Under the pieces are notes generated by a model, which was not told where the DNA came from, did no database searches, and saw only the letters and a program-made list of their open reading frames with translations. From DASPJL01 sp035628645 (GTDB taxonomy: Bacteria > Bacteroidota > Bacteroidia > Cytophagales > Cyclobacteriaceae), in NCBI GenBank assembly GCA_035628645.1, contig DASPJL010000075.1:1-64000 (forward strand): DNA of 64,000 nt, written 5' to 3'. This document shows positions 8,983 through 17,536 of this stretch, piece by piece. The translations under genes and the position numbers were made by a program. The stretch's first letter is position 1. Every line of letters begins with the position of its first letter.

Positions 8983-10530
8983 TTATTTGCCTACTTCTTT
9001 CACCGCTTTTCCTTTTTTCCTTAACGCATTTTTAGCAGAACCATTACGTTTTGGCGGAGTAGTATCGGTTGCTTCAACCACTTCCAAGACCTGAGTATTT
9101 TTATCCTTTTGTCCTACAGGCGCTAAAGACGCCATTTGAGGCTGATATCCAAGTATTTTTAGCATGGATTGACTGTCTTGTTCAGGCGCAAAGAGCGTGG
9201 TAATAATGTTTCCATCTTCGTCTCTGTCGACAAGTACATGCTTTGGAGCCGGAATCAGGCAATGCTGAATTCCTCCATAACCACCTAATGATTCCTGGTA
9301 GGCGCCTGTATGAAAGAACCCTATATATTGGGTTTCATCCGGTTCTATTTTGGGCAAGAAAACTTCAGATGAATGGGCCTCTGAATTGTAATAGTCCATG
9401 CTGTCACAAGTAAGCCCTCCCAGATTTACCTTATGATAGATATTGTCCCAGTTGTTCACCGCAAGCATGATATATTTCTGGTTTAAGCCCCAGGCATCAG
9501 GAAGATGAGTGATAAAAGAGCCATCGATCATATACCAAAGCTCTTTGTCATTTTGAAGTTTCTGATCAAGAACAGAGTAAATCACAGCCCCACTTTCACC
9601 TACGGTATAGCTTCCGAATTCTGTAAAGATATTTGGTACAGGAACATTGTTTTTTTCACAGATCCATTGAATATTTTCAATGATCTGATCAGTGATGTAC
9701 TGATAATCATAAGTAAATTGAAGGGATGTTTTAATTGGAAAACCTCCTCCGATATCCACAGTATCCAGTTCGGGACATATTTTCTTAAGCTCGCAGTATT
9801 TGTACATAAACCTGCTCAATTCGCTCCAATAGTATGCAGTATCTTTAATACCGGTATTTATAAAGAAATGAAGAAGCTTAAGGGTATATTTTTCATTTCC
9901 CTGAATTTTATTTTTATATAACTCAGTAATGTCATTATACCTTATGCCGAGTCTTGAAGTATAAAATTCAAAGTTGGGTTCTTCATCTGCAGCTACTCTT
10001 ATTCCCAATTGAAGGGGCACATTTACCGCAGAGTCATAATAATCTAACTCGCTTACACTATCCAAAATAGGAATGCAGTTTGAAAACCCATCATTTGCCA
10101 ACTCAGCAATATATTGAGTATAAAGAGGCCTTTTATATCCGTTGCATAGGATAAAGATATCTTTATCTATTTTTCCCTTCTTATAAAGTTCCTGTACAAT
10201 TGGCAAATCATAAGCGGAAGATGTTTCGATATGGATATCATTCTTTAATGCCTCTTCTATAACAAAGCTGAAATGAGAAGATTTTGTACAATAACAATAG
10301 GTATAATGGCCTTTGTAATTGTATTTTTTTATTGAGTTATTAAAAAACCGTTTTGAGTTCTGAATATGATCTGTAATCTTAGGGAGATAAGTCAGCTTTA
10401 AAGGAGTGCCATATTCCCTTATTACATCCATAAGAGGCACATTATTGAATAAAAGTTCGTTTTTTTCAACCTTAAATTCTTCAGTGGGAAAGTCGAAAGT
10501 TTGCTCTATTAAATCAATGTAGGTCTTCAT
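8983..10530 (-). CDS. speA: Arginine decarboxylase (PLP, alanine-racemase fold)
   Basis: Predicted to decarboxylate arginine to agmatine, the first step of the arginine route to putrescine. The 515-residue protein belongs to the fold-III PLP decarboxylases: the PLP lysine is K83 in CYCTKSSHF, the phosphate-binding GGGFP is at 261-265, and GLTCDSMDYY with C375-D376 supplies the substrate-side Cys and Asp. It is shorter than the E. coli-type SpeA and matches the compact Bacteroidota form. The last 25 residues are Lys/Arg-rich and look disordered. It is divergent from an arginase/agmatinase gene across a 292-bp promoter region with a duplicated 32-bp element. Diaminopimelate or ornithine decarboxylase are less likely alternatives. 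Confidence 0.85.
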   Translation of the reverse strand: MKTYIDLIEQTFDFPTEEFKVEKNELLFNNVPLMDVIREYGTPLKLTYLPKITDHIQNSKRFFNNSIKKYNYKGHYTYCYCTKSSHFSFVIEEALKNDIHIETSSAYDLPIVQELYKKGKIDKDIFILCNGYKRPLYTQYIAELANDGFSNCIPILDSVSELDYYDSAVNVPLQLGIRVAADEEPNFEFYTSRLGIRYNDITELYKNKIQGNEKYTLKLLHFFINTGIKDTAYYWSELSRFMYKYCELKKICPELDTVDIGGGFPIKTSLQFTYDYQYITDQIIENIQWICEKNNVPVPNIFTEFGSYTVGESGAVIYSVLDQKLQNDKELWYMIDGSFITHLPDAWGLNQKYIMLAVNNWDNIYHKVNLGGLTCDSMDYYNSEAHSSEVFLPKIEPDETQYIGFFHTGAYQESLGGYGGIQHCLIPAPKHVLVDRDEDGNIITTLFAPEQDSQSMLKILGYQPQMASLAPVGQKDKNTQVLEVVEATDTTPPKRNGSAKNALRKKGKAVKEVGK

Positions 10531-10650
10531 TCCTAATGGTTCTCTGTTAGCAGAATTATGTGTTTAAGTTAACTAAAATTAATGCGCTGAACTTTGTTTG
10601 TTTTCATTTCACAATATATCGTTCAGCGATTCCGTAACAATAATGTGTAA

Positions 10651-10715
10651 ATTAAAGTTTGAATAATATAACCCCTAAAGTAGATTAAAGTTTAAATTAT
10701 AAACCTCTAATTTAG
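10651..10715. repeat. Duplicated 32-33 bp element in the divergent promoter region
   Basis: Two adjacent direct copies, 10651-10683 and 10684-10715, both beginning ATTAAAGTTT and sharing AACCyCTAA further on, with only scattered differences. They lie between divergent speA and the arginase-family gene, a position suited to a regulator site or a duplicated promoter. Confidence 0.75.
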
Positions 10716-10822
10716 TTTTTTAGGAAAAATAAATTTTTTAAGAGTAGAAACTCGCGTTATTCGTCCTTTTGAGCTGATTTTTTCAAAATGCAATATTGAG
10801 ATAATTTTATAATCTTTGCAAA

Positions 10823-11785
10823 ATGGAGCCTATAAAAATAATAGAGGTAAAGTCGGAAATAGCGGCAGGTACAAGAGGGGCTAGTTTGGGTATCGATGCT
10901 ATCAAAACTGCTTGTCTGGACAAGGGGTCCAACTATTTTTTACGACACAAACAAGAAGTTCTCGAAACCCTTAATGATATATTATTTCAAGAAGACAAAC
11001 ATCCGCACGCTAAATTTATTGAAGGCGTTTACACCATGGTAAAAAGGGTGAGCAAAGCTATTTATTCCGCATACGAGGAACAATTTTTTCCTATTGTTCT
11101 TGCAGGGGATCATTCTACCTCGGCAGGAACAATAGCAGGCATAAAAAGCGCCTTTCCTGATAAACGCCTTGGGGTAATTTGGATAGATGCCCATGCAGAT
11201 ATTCACAGTCCATTTACTACTCCTTCAGGCAACATGCATGGCATGCCTCTGGCTATGGCCCTTAATGAGGACAACCTGACTTATAAGAAAAATGAAGTTG
11301 AAGAGGATACTTTATTATATTGGGGAAAAATAAAAAATATTGGGATTAAAGGTCCCAAATTAAAGCATAAGGATCTTGTGTATATTGGCATAAGGGATTT
11401 TGAACCAGAAGAGGAGTATTTAATAACGAAACATCAGATTAAAACCTTTAAAACGGAGGACTTAAGGACGATGGGGATTGAAAAGGTTACGAAGGAAACC
11501 CTGAATGCCCTCAGCAGTTGCGATCTTATTTATATTTCATTTGATGTAGATAGCATTGATCCTGCTATTTCAGAAGGTACAGGCACGCCGGTTGAAAATG
11601 GATTTACTGTGGAAGAAGCTTTACAATTAACTACTTTATTGGCTAGAGATCCGAGGGTTTGTTGCTGGGAAATGGTGGAAGTTAATCCTACGCTCGACAG
11701 CTTAAATTTAATGGCGGAAAATGCATTCGATATTCTGGAAGCAGTGACAGATGCACTTATAAATTCACGGGTAAGAATAGGGTGA
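10823..11785 (+). CDS. Arginase/agmatinase-family ureohydrolase
   Basis: Binuclear manganese ureohydrolase, 320 residues, cytoplasmic. Metal and catalytic motifs are intact: AGDHS 94-98, DAHAD 122-126 and SFDVDSIDP 239-247. The segment after DAHAD, with SGNMHGMP at 135-142, closely follows true arginases, whose corresponding residues bind the alpha-carboxylate of arginine. However, the position matching human arginase Asn130 is His128. The gene sits back-to-back with arginine decarboxylase, whose product agmatine would suit an agmatinase. Motifs favour arginase (ornithine plus urea); context allows agmatinase (putrescine plus urea). About 170 bases of low-complexity spacer separate it from argS. 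Confidence 0.85.
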   Translation: MEPIKIIEVKSEIAAGTRGASLGIDAIKTACLDKGSNYFLRHKQEVLETLNDILFQEDKHPHAKFIEGVYTMVKRVSKAIYSAYEEQFFPIVLAGDHSTSAGTIAGIKSAFPDKRLGVIWIDAHADIHSPFTTPSGNMHGMPLAMALNEDNLTYKKNEVEEDTLLYWGKIKNIGIKGPKLKHKDLVYIGIRDFEPEEEYLITKHQIKTFKTEDLRTMGIEKVTKETLNALSSCDLIYISFDVDSIDPAISEGTGTPVENGFTVEEALQLTTLLARDPRVCCWEMVEVNPTLDSLNLMAENAFDILEAVTDALINSRVRIG

Positions 11786-11954
11786 AAGAGTGAATTGAAT
11801 GACGAGTGACGAATGAGGGAGTCAATAAGGTAGATAGTTGATAAGAAATAAGATAAGAATCCTTTATTCTTGAATCCGCAATTCAAACATAATACATAAT
11901 AACTGAATGCTGAAGGCTAAGTGCTGATAGCTGATATTTGAAAACTATAACTAA
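11786..11954. repeat. Low-complexity intergenic filler
   Basis: Spacer made of stuttering short words (GAGTGACGAATGAG; then GCTGAAGGCTAAGTGCTGATAG) with no coding sense. Similar words recur elsewhere in the window, such as ACGAGGTATGAGGTAAGAGG near 42600. Confidence 0.45.
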
Positions 11955-13739
11955 ATGAATATTGAAAAGCTGCTTCAAGAGAGCATCGTAAAAGCTTTTA
12001 AGGATAACTTTGAAGTTGAATTAACACCAGAACAAATTGCCTTACAACCTACCAAGAAAGAGTTTGAAGGTACCTACACATTTGTAACCTTTCCATTTGT
12101 AAAACAATCAAAAAAATCGCCGGAGGATACAGGAAGAATTTTGGGGGAATTTATAAAAAGCTCTACTCAAATTATAGCTGATTTTAATGTAGTTAAAGGT
12201 TTTTTAAACTTTGTGATTTCTGATAAAATCTGGGTGAATATTTTTACAGGTATTTTATCTTCTACCGAATACGGCTCACATCCCCAAAAAGGTCAGAAAG
12301 TAATGGTTGAATATTCCTCTCCCAATACCAATAAACCGCTTCATTTAGGGCACTTAAGAAATAACTTTTTAGGGTATTCTTTAAGTGAGATTCTTAAAAT
12401 GAATGGATATGAAGTAATTAAAGCAAACCTTGTAAATGACCGCGGGATTCATATTTGTAAATCGATGCTGGCCTATTCCAAATGGGGGAATAATGAAACC
12501 CCTGAAAGCGCCGGAATAAAAGGTGATCACCTAATCGGCAAATATTATGTGCTGTTCGATAAGGAATATAAAAAGGAAATTGACACCTTAAAAGCACAAG
12601 GAACGGAGGAAGAAGCAGCGAAAAAACAAGCGCCGGTCATAGTGGAAGCTCAACAAATGCTTAAAAAATGGGAAGACGGCGATAAGGAAGTCAATGATTT
12701 ATGGAGGAAAATGAATGGTTGGGTATATCAAGGTTTTGAGGAAACATATAAAACAATTGGTGTCGATTTCGATAAATTCTACTATGAATCACAAACCTAT
12801 CTTTTAGGTAAGGATGTGGTGGAAGAAGGTTTGGAAAAAGGAGTATTCTATAAGAGAGACGATGGCTCGGTTTGGGCAGACCTTACCCAGGATGGCCTGG
12901 ATGAAAAACTTGTAATGCGTTCCGATGGAACTTCTGTTTACATCACACAGGATCTTGGAACCGCGGACCTTAAGTTTAAAGATTTTAATTTAGACAGGTC
13001 TATTTATGTTGTTGGAAATGAGCAGGATTATCATTTAAATGTGCTCTTTTTGATTTTGAAAAAACTCGGAAGACCATATGCCGACGGATTGTACCATTTA
13101 TCTTACGGAATGGTAGATTTGCCAAGCGGAAAAATGAAGTCAAGGGAAGGAACGGTAGTAGATGCCGATGAACTGGTAAATGAAATGGTTCAGACGGCGT
13201 GCGAACATACTACTGAGCTTGGCAAAATTGAAGGATTTGCCGAGGAAGAAGCAAAAGAATTGTACAGGGTTTTAGGCTTAGGGGCTTTAAAATATTTTCT
13301 TTTGAAAGTGGACCCTAAAAAACGAATGATGTTTAATCCTCAGGAATCTATAGATTTTCAAGGTAACACAGGACCTTTTATACAATATACTTATGCCCGG
13401 ATTTCTGCTATATTGCGAAGAGCAAAAGATTTAAGCATAGATTTAAGTAACGCTGCCAAAGTGATAAATATTCAACCTGCTGAAAGAGAAGTGATTTATC
13501 AGTTAAGTCTTTTTCCTAAAAAGGTGGAAGAGGCTGCTGAAACTTATTCGCCATCAATCATTGCGCAATATGTTTATGATACAGCCAAGGAATATAATCG
13601 CTTTTATGCGGAAGTTTCTATCTTTAACGAGCAGGATACTGAAGCATTAAGGTTTCGGGTTCAATTATCTCAGTCAGTTGCAAGAACAATTAAGGAAGGA
13701 TTGAGGTTATTAGGTATAGAAGCACCTGAAAGAATGTAA
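11955..13739 (+). CDS. argS: Arginyl-tRNA synthetase
   Basis: Class I synthetase charging tRNA-Arg, 594 residues, essential and cytoplasmic. An N-terminal Add-1-type domain covers about 1-90. The HIGH signature appears as HLGH (130-133) in the ArgRS-typical SSPNTNKPLHLGHLRN context, and the KMSKS loop as KMKS (393-396). The C-terminal DALR anticodon-binding domain follows from about 470 and ends in GIEAPERM, the usual ArgRS terminus. Length and motifs are normal. It stands alone downstream of the arginase-family gene on the same strand; a link to arginine metabolism is only positional. Confidence 0.97.
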   Translation: MNIEKLLQESIVKAFKDNFEVELTPEQIALQPTKKEFEGTYTFVTFPFVKQSKKSPEDTGRILGEFIKSSTQIIADFNVVKGFLNFVISDKIWVNIFTGILSSTEYGSHPQKGQKVMVEYSSPNTNKPLHLGHLRNNFLGYSLSEILKMNGYEVIKANLVNDRGIHICKSMLAYSKWGNNETPESAGIKGDHLIGKYYVLFDKEYKKEIDTLKAQGTEEEAAKKQAPVIVEAQQMLKKWEDGDKEVNDLWRKMNGWVYQGFEETYKTIGVDFDKFYYESQTYLLGKDVVEEGLEKGVFYKRDDGSVWADLTQDGLDEKLVMRSDGTSVYITQDLGTADLKFKDFNLDRSIYVVGNEQDYHLNVLFLILKKLGRPYADGLYHLSYGMVDLPSGKMKSREGTVVDADELVNEMVQTACEHTTELGKIEGFAEEEAKELYRVLGLGALKYFLLKVDPKKRMMFNPQESIDFQGNTGPFIQYTYARISAILRRAKDLSIDLSNAAKVINIQPAEREVIYQLSLFPKKVEEAAETYSPSIIAQYVYDTAKEYNRFYAEVSIFNEQDTEALRFRVQLSQSVARTIKEGLRLLGIEAPERM

Positions 13740-14001
13740 ACTGATTTGATAATTTGTTTATGTGATAATGTGATTAAGAAAGTGTTAAGTTTTAAATTTT
13801 AAATGTGTCACAAAATCATCACAGAAGATAAAATAATTTTATACTGATATAGGGATTAAATTCCTTGAAGTCTTATGCATACATAAAACTAAAAATTTAA
13901 ATAAATAAGATTATGAAATAGCCATGATTGTGAATTATCCAAACGAGGATGAATATCTAATGGCGTATTCCATATGACAACTAAAAAAACAATTATTACA
14001 T

Positions 14002-14535
14002 ATGAAACTCTATATAATATTTCTCTCCGCTTTGTTTTTATCAAGCTTTGTTTTGCCTGACCCCAAATCCTTTTATGATTTTAAAATGAAATCAATCGAT
14101 GGAAAAGAAATTGATTTTTCTCAATACAAAGGCAAAAAGGTTTTGGTTGTTAATGTTGCCTCCAAGTGCGGTTATACTCCTCAGTACGAAGAACTGCAAA
14201 AGCTGCACGAACTTTACGGCAATAAAGTAGTCATCCTGGGATTCCCGGCGAATAATTTTATGGGACAGGAGCCAGGAACCAATGAAGACATTGCTGAATT
14301 CTGTAAGAAGAATTACGGCGTTACCTTTCAGCTTTTTGAAAAAATTTCGGTAAAAGGAAAAGATCAACATCCTCTTTTTAAGTATTTGTCTGACAAGGAT
14401 TTAAATGGAAAGGTTAATCAGGAGCCAAAATGGAATTTTAACAAATACCTAATAAATGAAAAAGGAGAGGTGGTGAGATGGTGGCCTTCTGCTGTAAAAC
14501 CCATGAGCGAAGAAATTGTAAGGGCAATACAATAA
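14002..14535 (+). CDS. Glutathione peroxidase-family thiol peroxidase, exported
   Basis: Peroxidase of 177 residues that reduces hydroperoxides. The tetrad is visible: Cys56 in NVASKCGYTPQY, Gln89 in FPANNFMGQEPG, Trp144 in PKWNFNKYL and the Asn after it. The active site uses Cys, not selenocysteine, as in most bacterial enzymes, which generally use thioredoxin. Cys101 (EFCKKNYG) is a candidate resolving cysteine. The first 19 residues form a signal peptide (MKLYIIFLSALFLSSF), so the enzyme probably acts in the periplasm. It has its own 262-bp upstream spacer and is followed after 35 bases by the menA frame. Confidence 0.93.
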   Translation: MKLYIIFLSALFLSSFVLPDPKSFYDFKMKSIDGKEIDFSQYKGKKVLVVNVASKCGYTPQYEELQKLHELYGNKVVILGFPANNFMGQEPGTNEDIAEFCKKNYGVTFQLFEKISVKGKDQHPLFKYLSDKDLNGKVNQEPKWNFNKYLINEKGEVVRWWPSAVKPMSEEIVRAIQ

Positions 14536-14570
14536 GGAGGTTAAATTGGTGAAAAATGCTTTGATTATTT

Positions 14571-15554
14571 ATGGGGAATCGTAGGAAATTTTTTGACTTC
14601 CTACTTCCCTCTTCCTACTTCCATCTAAACTCTATAACATCATTGAATACTCAGGAATTAAAGATTGGATCCTGGATACAGGCCTTCAGACTAAGGACCC
14701 TACCGCTTGCACTTTCGAGCATTGGAATGGGAGGTTTTTTGGCCGCTTCTCACAATGCTTTTAGTCCGGTCGTTTTTCTCTTTTGTTGTTTAACTACCTT
14801 ACTGCTTCAGATTCTTTCAAATTTGGCTAATGATTATGGAGATTATGTCCATGGTGCAGATCACTTGGATAGAAAGGGTCCAAAGCGAATGGTACAGTCC
14901 GGTCAGATTTCACTTATACAAATGAAATCTGCACTTTTTCTTTTTACATTCCTTTCTTTAGTTTCAGGTTTGTTCTTGCTTTATACTGCTTTTGGATTTT
15001 CTTCAGGTTTTCTGATATTTCTTGTTTTAGGAATATTGGCCATTGTAGCAGCCATTACTTATACTGCCGGAAATAAACCTTATGGCTATGCAGGTTTGGG
15101 AGATCTTTCCGTGCTGCTTTTCTTTGGGCCTGTTGGTGTGCTCGGTACATATTATTTGCAAGCCAGGGAATTTTCACCTGCGATTTTATTGCCGGCTATA
15201 AGTTGCGGATTGTTTGCTGTTGCTGTATTAAACCTTAATAATATCAGGGACATTGAATCAGATAAAGCTGCGGGAAAAATGTCTGTCCCGGTGAGACTGG
15301 GTAGAAATAAAGCCGTTTTATACCATTGGATTTTGCTGACTAGCGGTATCTCTCTAACGGTTTTTTACACCCTCAATAATTATAGATCGCCTTTCCAATT
15401 TATTTTTTTAATTGTTATTCCTTTACTTTTAATAAATGGTCGTGCGGTAAAAAGGTATACCACTTCAGCTCAATTGGATCCATATTTAAAACAAATGGCC
15501 TTGACTACCTTGTTATTCGTACTTTCATTTGGAGCTGGGAATTTGCTTTCATAA
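14571..15554 (+). CDS. menA: 1,4-dihydroxy-2-naphthoate polyprenyltransferase
   Basis: UbiA-superfamily membrane prenyltransferase of menaquinone synthesis, joining dihydroxynaphthoate to a polyprenyl chain. Both Asp-rich motifs are seen: ANDYGDYVHGAD and NNIRDIESDKAAG; about eight to nine hydrophobic helices follow. The frame gives 327 residues from the ATG at 14571, but its first 24 residues are encoded by CTTCC-stuttering filler like that at 15690 and 42650. The TTG at 14643 (LNTQELKIGSWIQAF) gives about 303 residues, the usual length, and may be the true start. No other men gene is nearby. Confidence 0.92.
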   Translation: MGNRRKFFDFLLPSSYFHLNSITSLNTQELKIGSWIQAFRLRTLPLALSSIGMGGFLAASHNAFSPVVFLFCCLTTLLLQILSNLANDYGDYVHGADHLDRKGPKRMVQSGQISLIQMKSALFLFTFLSLVSGLFLLYTAFGFSSGFLIFLVLGILAIVAAITYTAGNKPYGYAGLGDLSVLLFFGPVGVLGTYYLQAREFSPAILLPAISCGLFAVAVLNLNNIRDIESDKAAGKMSVPVRLGRNKAVLYHWILLTSGISLTVFYTLNNYRSPFQFIFLIVIPLLLINGRAVKRYTTSAQLDPYLKQMALTTLLFVLSFGAGNLLS

Positions 15555-15740
15555 TTTATGGAATGTTTAATTTAAAATGTTAACTGTTGAATTGATATAG
15601 AAAATCAAATGATTTATAATTGATCTCTGAAGATGAATTGCCAGATAAATATGAAATTCCACTTGATTAAGAACATAAGTGATTTTACTTCCCGCTTCCC
15701 ACTTCCATCTTCTAACTAAGTATTTAAACTTTATCCACCA

Positions 15741-16589
15741 ATGAAAAATATACTGGTTCCTACCGACTTTTCCGAAGAAGCAAAAAATGCTCTGGAGGTT
15801 GCTGTAGAAATTGTCAAGCTCAGTTTGGGCAAAATAACGCTTCTTCACGTAGTAGACATTCCTGCCCCAGCCTCGCCGGTAAACCTTGTTGGAGACTATA
15901 TAACTACTATTCCGGATAATTTATACCTTGAACAAATCACTGAAAATGCAAAAGCGCGAGTCAGAGAAATAGTGACTAATCCTGCTTTTGAAGGTATAAA
16001 CCTTTCTGAAAGAATAGTCTTAGGTAATATTTACAGCAGCATAGAACTTGAAACCGAGGAAAATCAGATAGATTTAATTGTAATGGGTTCTAAAGGAACC
16101 TCCGGATTGGGAGAATTTCTGATCGGATCGAATACAGAAAAGGTAGTAAGAAGAGTGAAATGTCCGGTATTAACTATAAAAAGGAAAGCATCTGTTTTTG
16201 CAATAAAAGACATCGTTTTTGCAACCAACTTAGCGGATGATCAAGGGCTAGTTCTAAATCAGGTTAAGATGTTCCAGAAGTTATTCGGATCTATCATTCA
16301 TATTTTGAAGGTAAATACGCCTGATTCTTTTGAAGAAACAAAAAGTATAAATAAGCGGATGCATGATTTTGTACAGAGGTATCAGTTGGAAAATTATACT
16401 TTGAATACTTACAATTCAAAGGTTACCGAGGATGGGATTATCAATTTTGCGGAAGAAATAAATGCTAACCTTATTGCAATGGGAACACATGGAAGAAGCG
16501 GAATAGCACATTTAATAAGCGGAAGTATTGCAGAGGATGTCGTAAATCATGCTACCCGAATGGTGCTTACTATTAAGATGAATAAATAG
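15741..16589 (+). CDS. Tandem universal stress protein (UspA family)
   Basis: Cytoplasmic protein of 282 residues made of two Usp domains (about 1-148 and 150-282). Each half ends in an ATP-binding type loop: GSKGTSGLGEFLIGS and GTHGRSGIAHLISGS. Members are induced under starvation or stress and bind nucleotide; a specific role cannot be assigned. Its stop is 16 bases before the SUI1-like gene, so the two may be co-transcribed. Upstream lies filler with TTCCCGCTTCCCACTTCC words. Confidence 0.92.
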   Translation: MKNILVPTDFSEEAKNALEVAVEIVKLSLGKITLLHVVDIPAPASPVNLVGDYITTIPDNLYLEQITENAKARVREIVTNPAFEGINLSERIVLGNIYSSIELETEENQIDLIVMGSKGTSGLGEFLIGSNTEKVVRRVKCPVLTIKRKASVFAIKDIVFATNLADDQGLVLNQVKMFQKLFGSIIHILKVNTPDSFEETKSINKRMHDFVQRYQLENYTLNTYNSKVTEDGIINFAEEINANLIAMGTHGRSGIAHLISGSIAEDVVNHATRMVLTIKMNK

Positions 16590-16605
16590 TTTTAATATCA
16601 GAACA

Positions 16606-16944
16606 ATGGCAAAAAAGGCAAAAGGTAGGGAAGGAGTAGTTTATTCAACCAATCCTGAATTTGAATACAATTATAATAGTGAAGACGAGGTTGAAACATT
16701 GCCTCCTTCAAATCAAAGTTTGAGGATTTTACTGGACAAGAAAGCAAGGGCCGGAAAACAAGTGACACTCATCACCGGCTTTATCGGAAAGGAAGATGAT
16801 TTGAAAGATTTGGCTAAAGTGATAAAAACCAAATGCAGCGTTGGTGGAGCCGTCAAGGAGGGTGAAGTGATCATACAAGGCGACTTCAGAGAAAAAATAG
16901 CCGCCATATTAAAAGGTATGGGGTACAAAGTAAGGGTAATATAA
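16606..16944 (+). CDS. SUI1/eIF1-like translation initiation factor (YciH family)
   Basis: Small cytoplasmic protein (112 residues) with the eIF1/SUI1 fold over the C-terminal 65 residues. The basic loop before TLITGF, the KTKCSVGGAVKEGEVIIQGD core and the terminal GMGYKVRVI are characteristic. E. coli YciH is thought to affect the fidelity of start selection; the role in Bacteroidota is untested. The first 45 residues are charged and probably flexible. It sits 16 bases after the Usp gene, and an inverted-repeat spacer follows. Confidence 0.92.
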   Translation: MAKKAKGREGVVYSTNPEFEYNYNSEDEVETLPPSNQSLRILLDKKARAGKQVTLITGFIGKEDDLKDLAKVIKTKCSVGGAVKEGEVIIQGDFREKIAAILKGMGYKVRVI

Positions 16945-17041
16945 TGTGATAATTAATTGATATGATGATGTGCTGATTTTGGAACTCGCAATCACATAAG
17001 CACATTAACACATAAGCACATTATCATTTTATCACATCAGC
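16943..17041. repeat. Imperfect inverted repeat built of TGTGATAAT-type words
   Basis: The left arm has ATGTGATAATT and GATGATGTGCTGATTTT. The right arm carries two direct copies of CACATAAGCACATTA and ends ATCACATCAGC, the complement of the left-arm words. It lies directly after the SUI1-like stop and may fold into a long hairpin. Related words recur at 13746-13790 and 25985-26010. Confidence 0.6.
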
Positions 17042-17123
17042 AAAATATTTTTATAAAACTGTATACTTCTTTTGGTCCGGTTCCGTATTCAGAGTACAGC
17101 CTATTAACTTTAACCTTCTTACT

Positions 17124-17420
17124 ATGATTTCTCAGAATTTTTTTGAAAGATATTTGGCAATACAACACCAAATACTCGACAATAAAATCAGTGTCCTTAA
17201 GGAACGGGCTAAGGACATCAAATCCGATATGGTCAGGGATTTTAGATACAATTTCCTGATGTTGGAAAGAAGAAAAAATAAGATTTTGAGAGAATATAAA
17301 GCAGTAAAAGAAACCCAGACAAGGAACTACGACCTTTTTGCATCAACCCTTAATACTGAATTGCAGGATTTGTGCAAGCTTTATAATAATCTCTTTAAAC
17401 AGTTAGAGTCCAACAAATAA
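17124..17420 (+). CDS. Small coiled-coil protein of unknown function
   Basis: A 98-residue, highly charged, probably all-helical protein without signal or membrane segment. It is rich in Lys, Arg and Glu (ERRKNKILREYKAVKE), with heptad-like spacing suggesting a coiled coil. I recognise no family. It stands alone between the SUI1-like gene and hisG, on the same strand. The frame is open, starts with ATG and has a natural composition, so it is probably real. Confidence 0.55.
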   Translation: MISQNFFERYLAIQHQILDNKISVLKERAKDIKSDMVRDFRYNFLMLERRKNKILREYKAVKETQTRNYDLFASTLNTELQDLCKLYNNLFKQLESNK

Positions 17421-17536
17421 AGCCGCATATTTAGGAGAAATATTTTTTTAGATCAGTTTTATTATTGGCTTTTTCGTTTATTTGCACCTGTTAAGCTTAT
17501 TTATAAAAAATGAGCAAAAAACAGATTGTATTTTGA

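Noticed and set aside
9505..9921. A 138-codon plus-strand frame opposite the arginine decarboxylase gene
   Set aside because: It is antisense to a well-supported enzyme and has no recognisable protein features.
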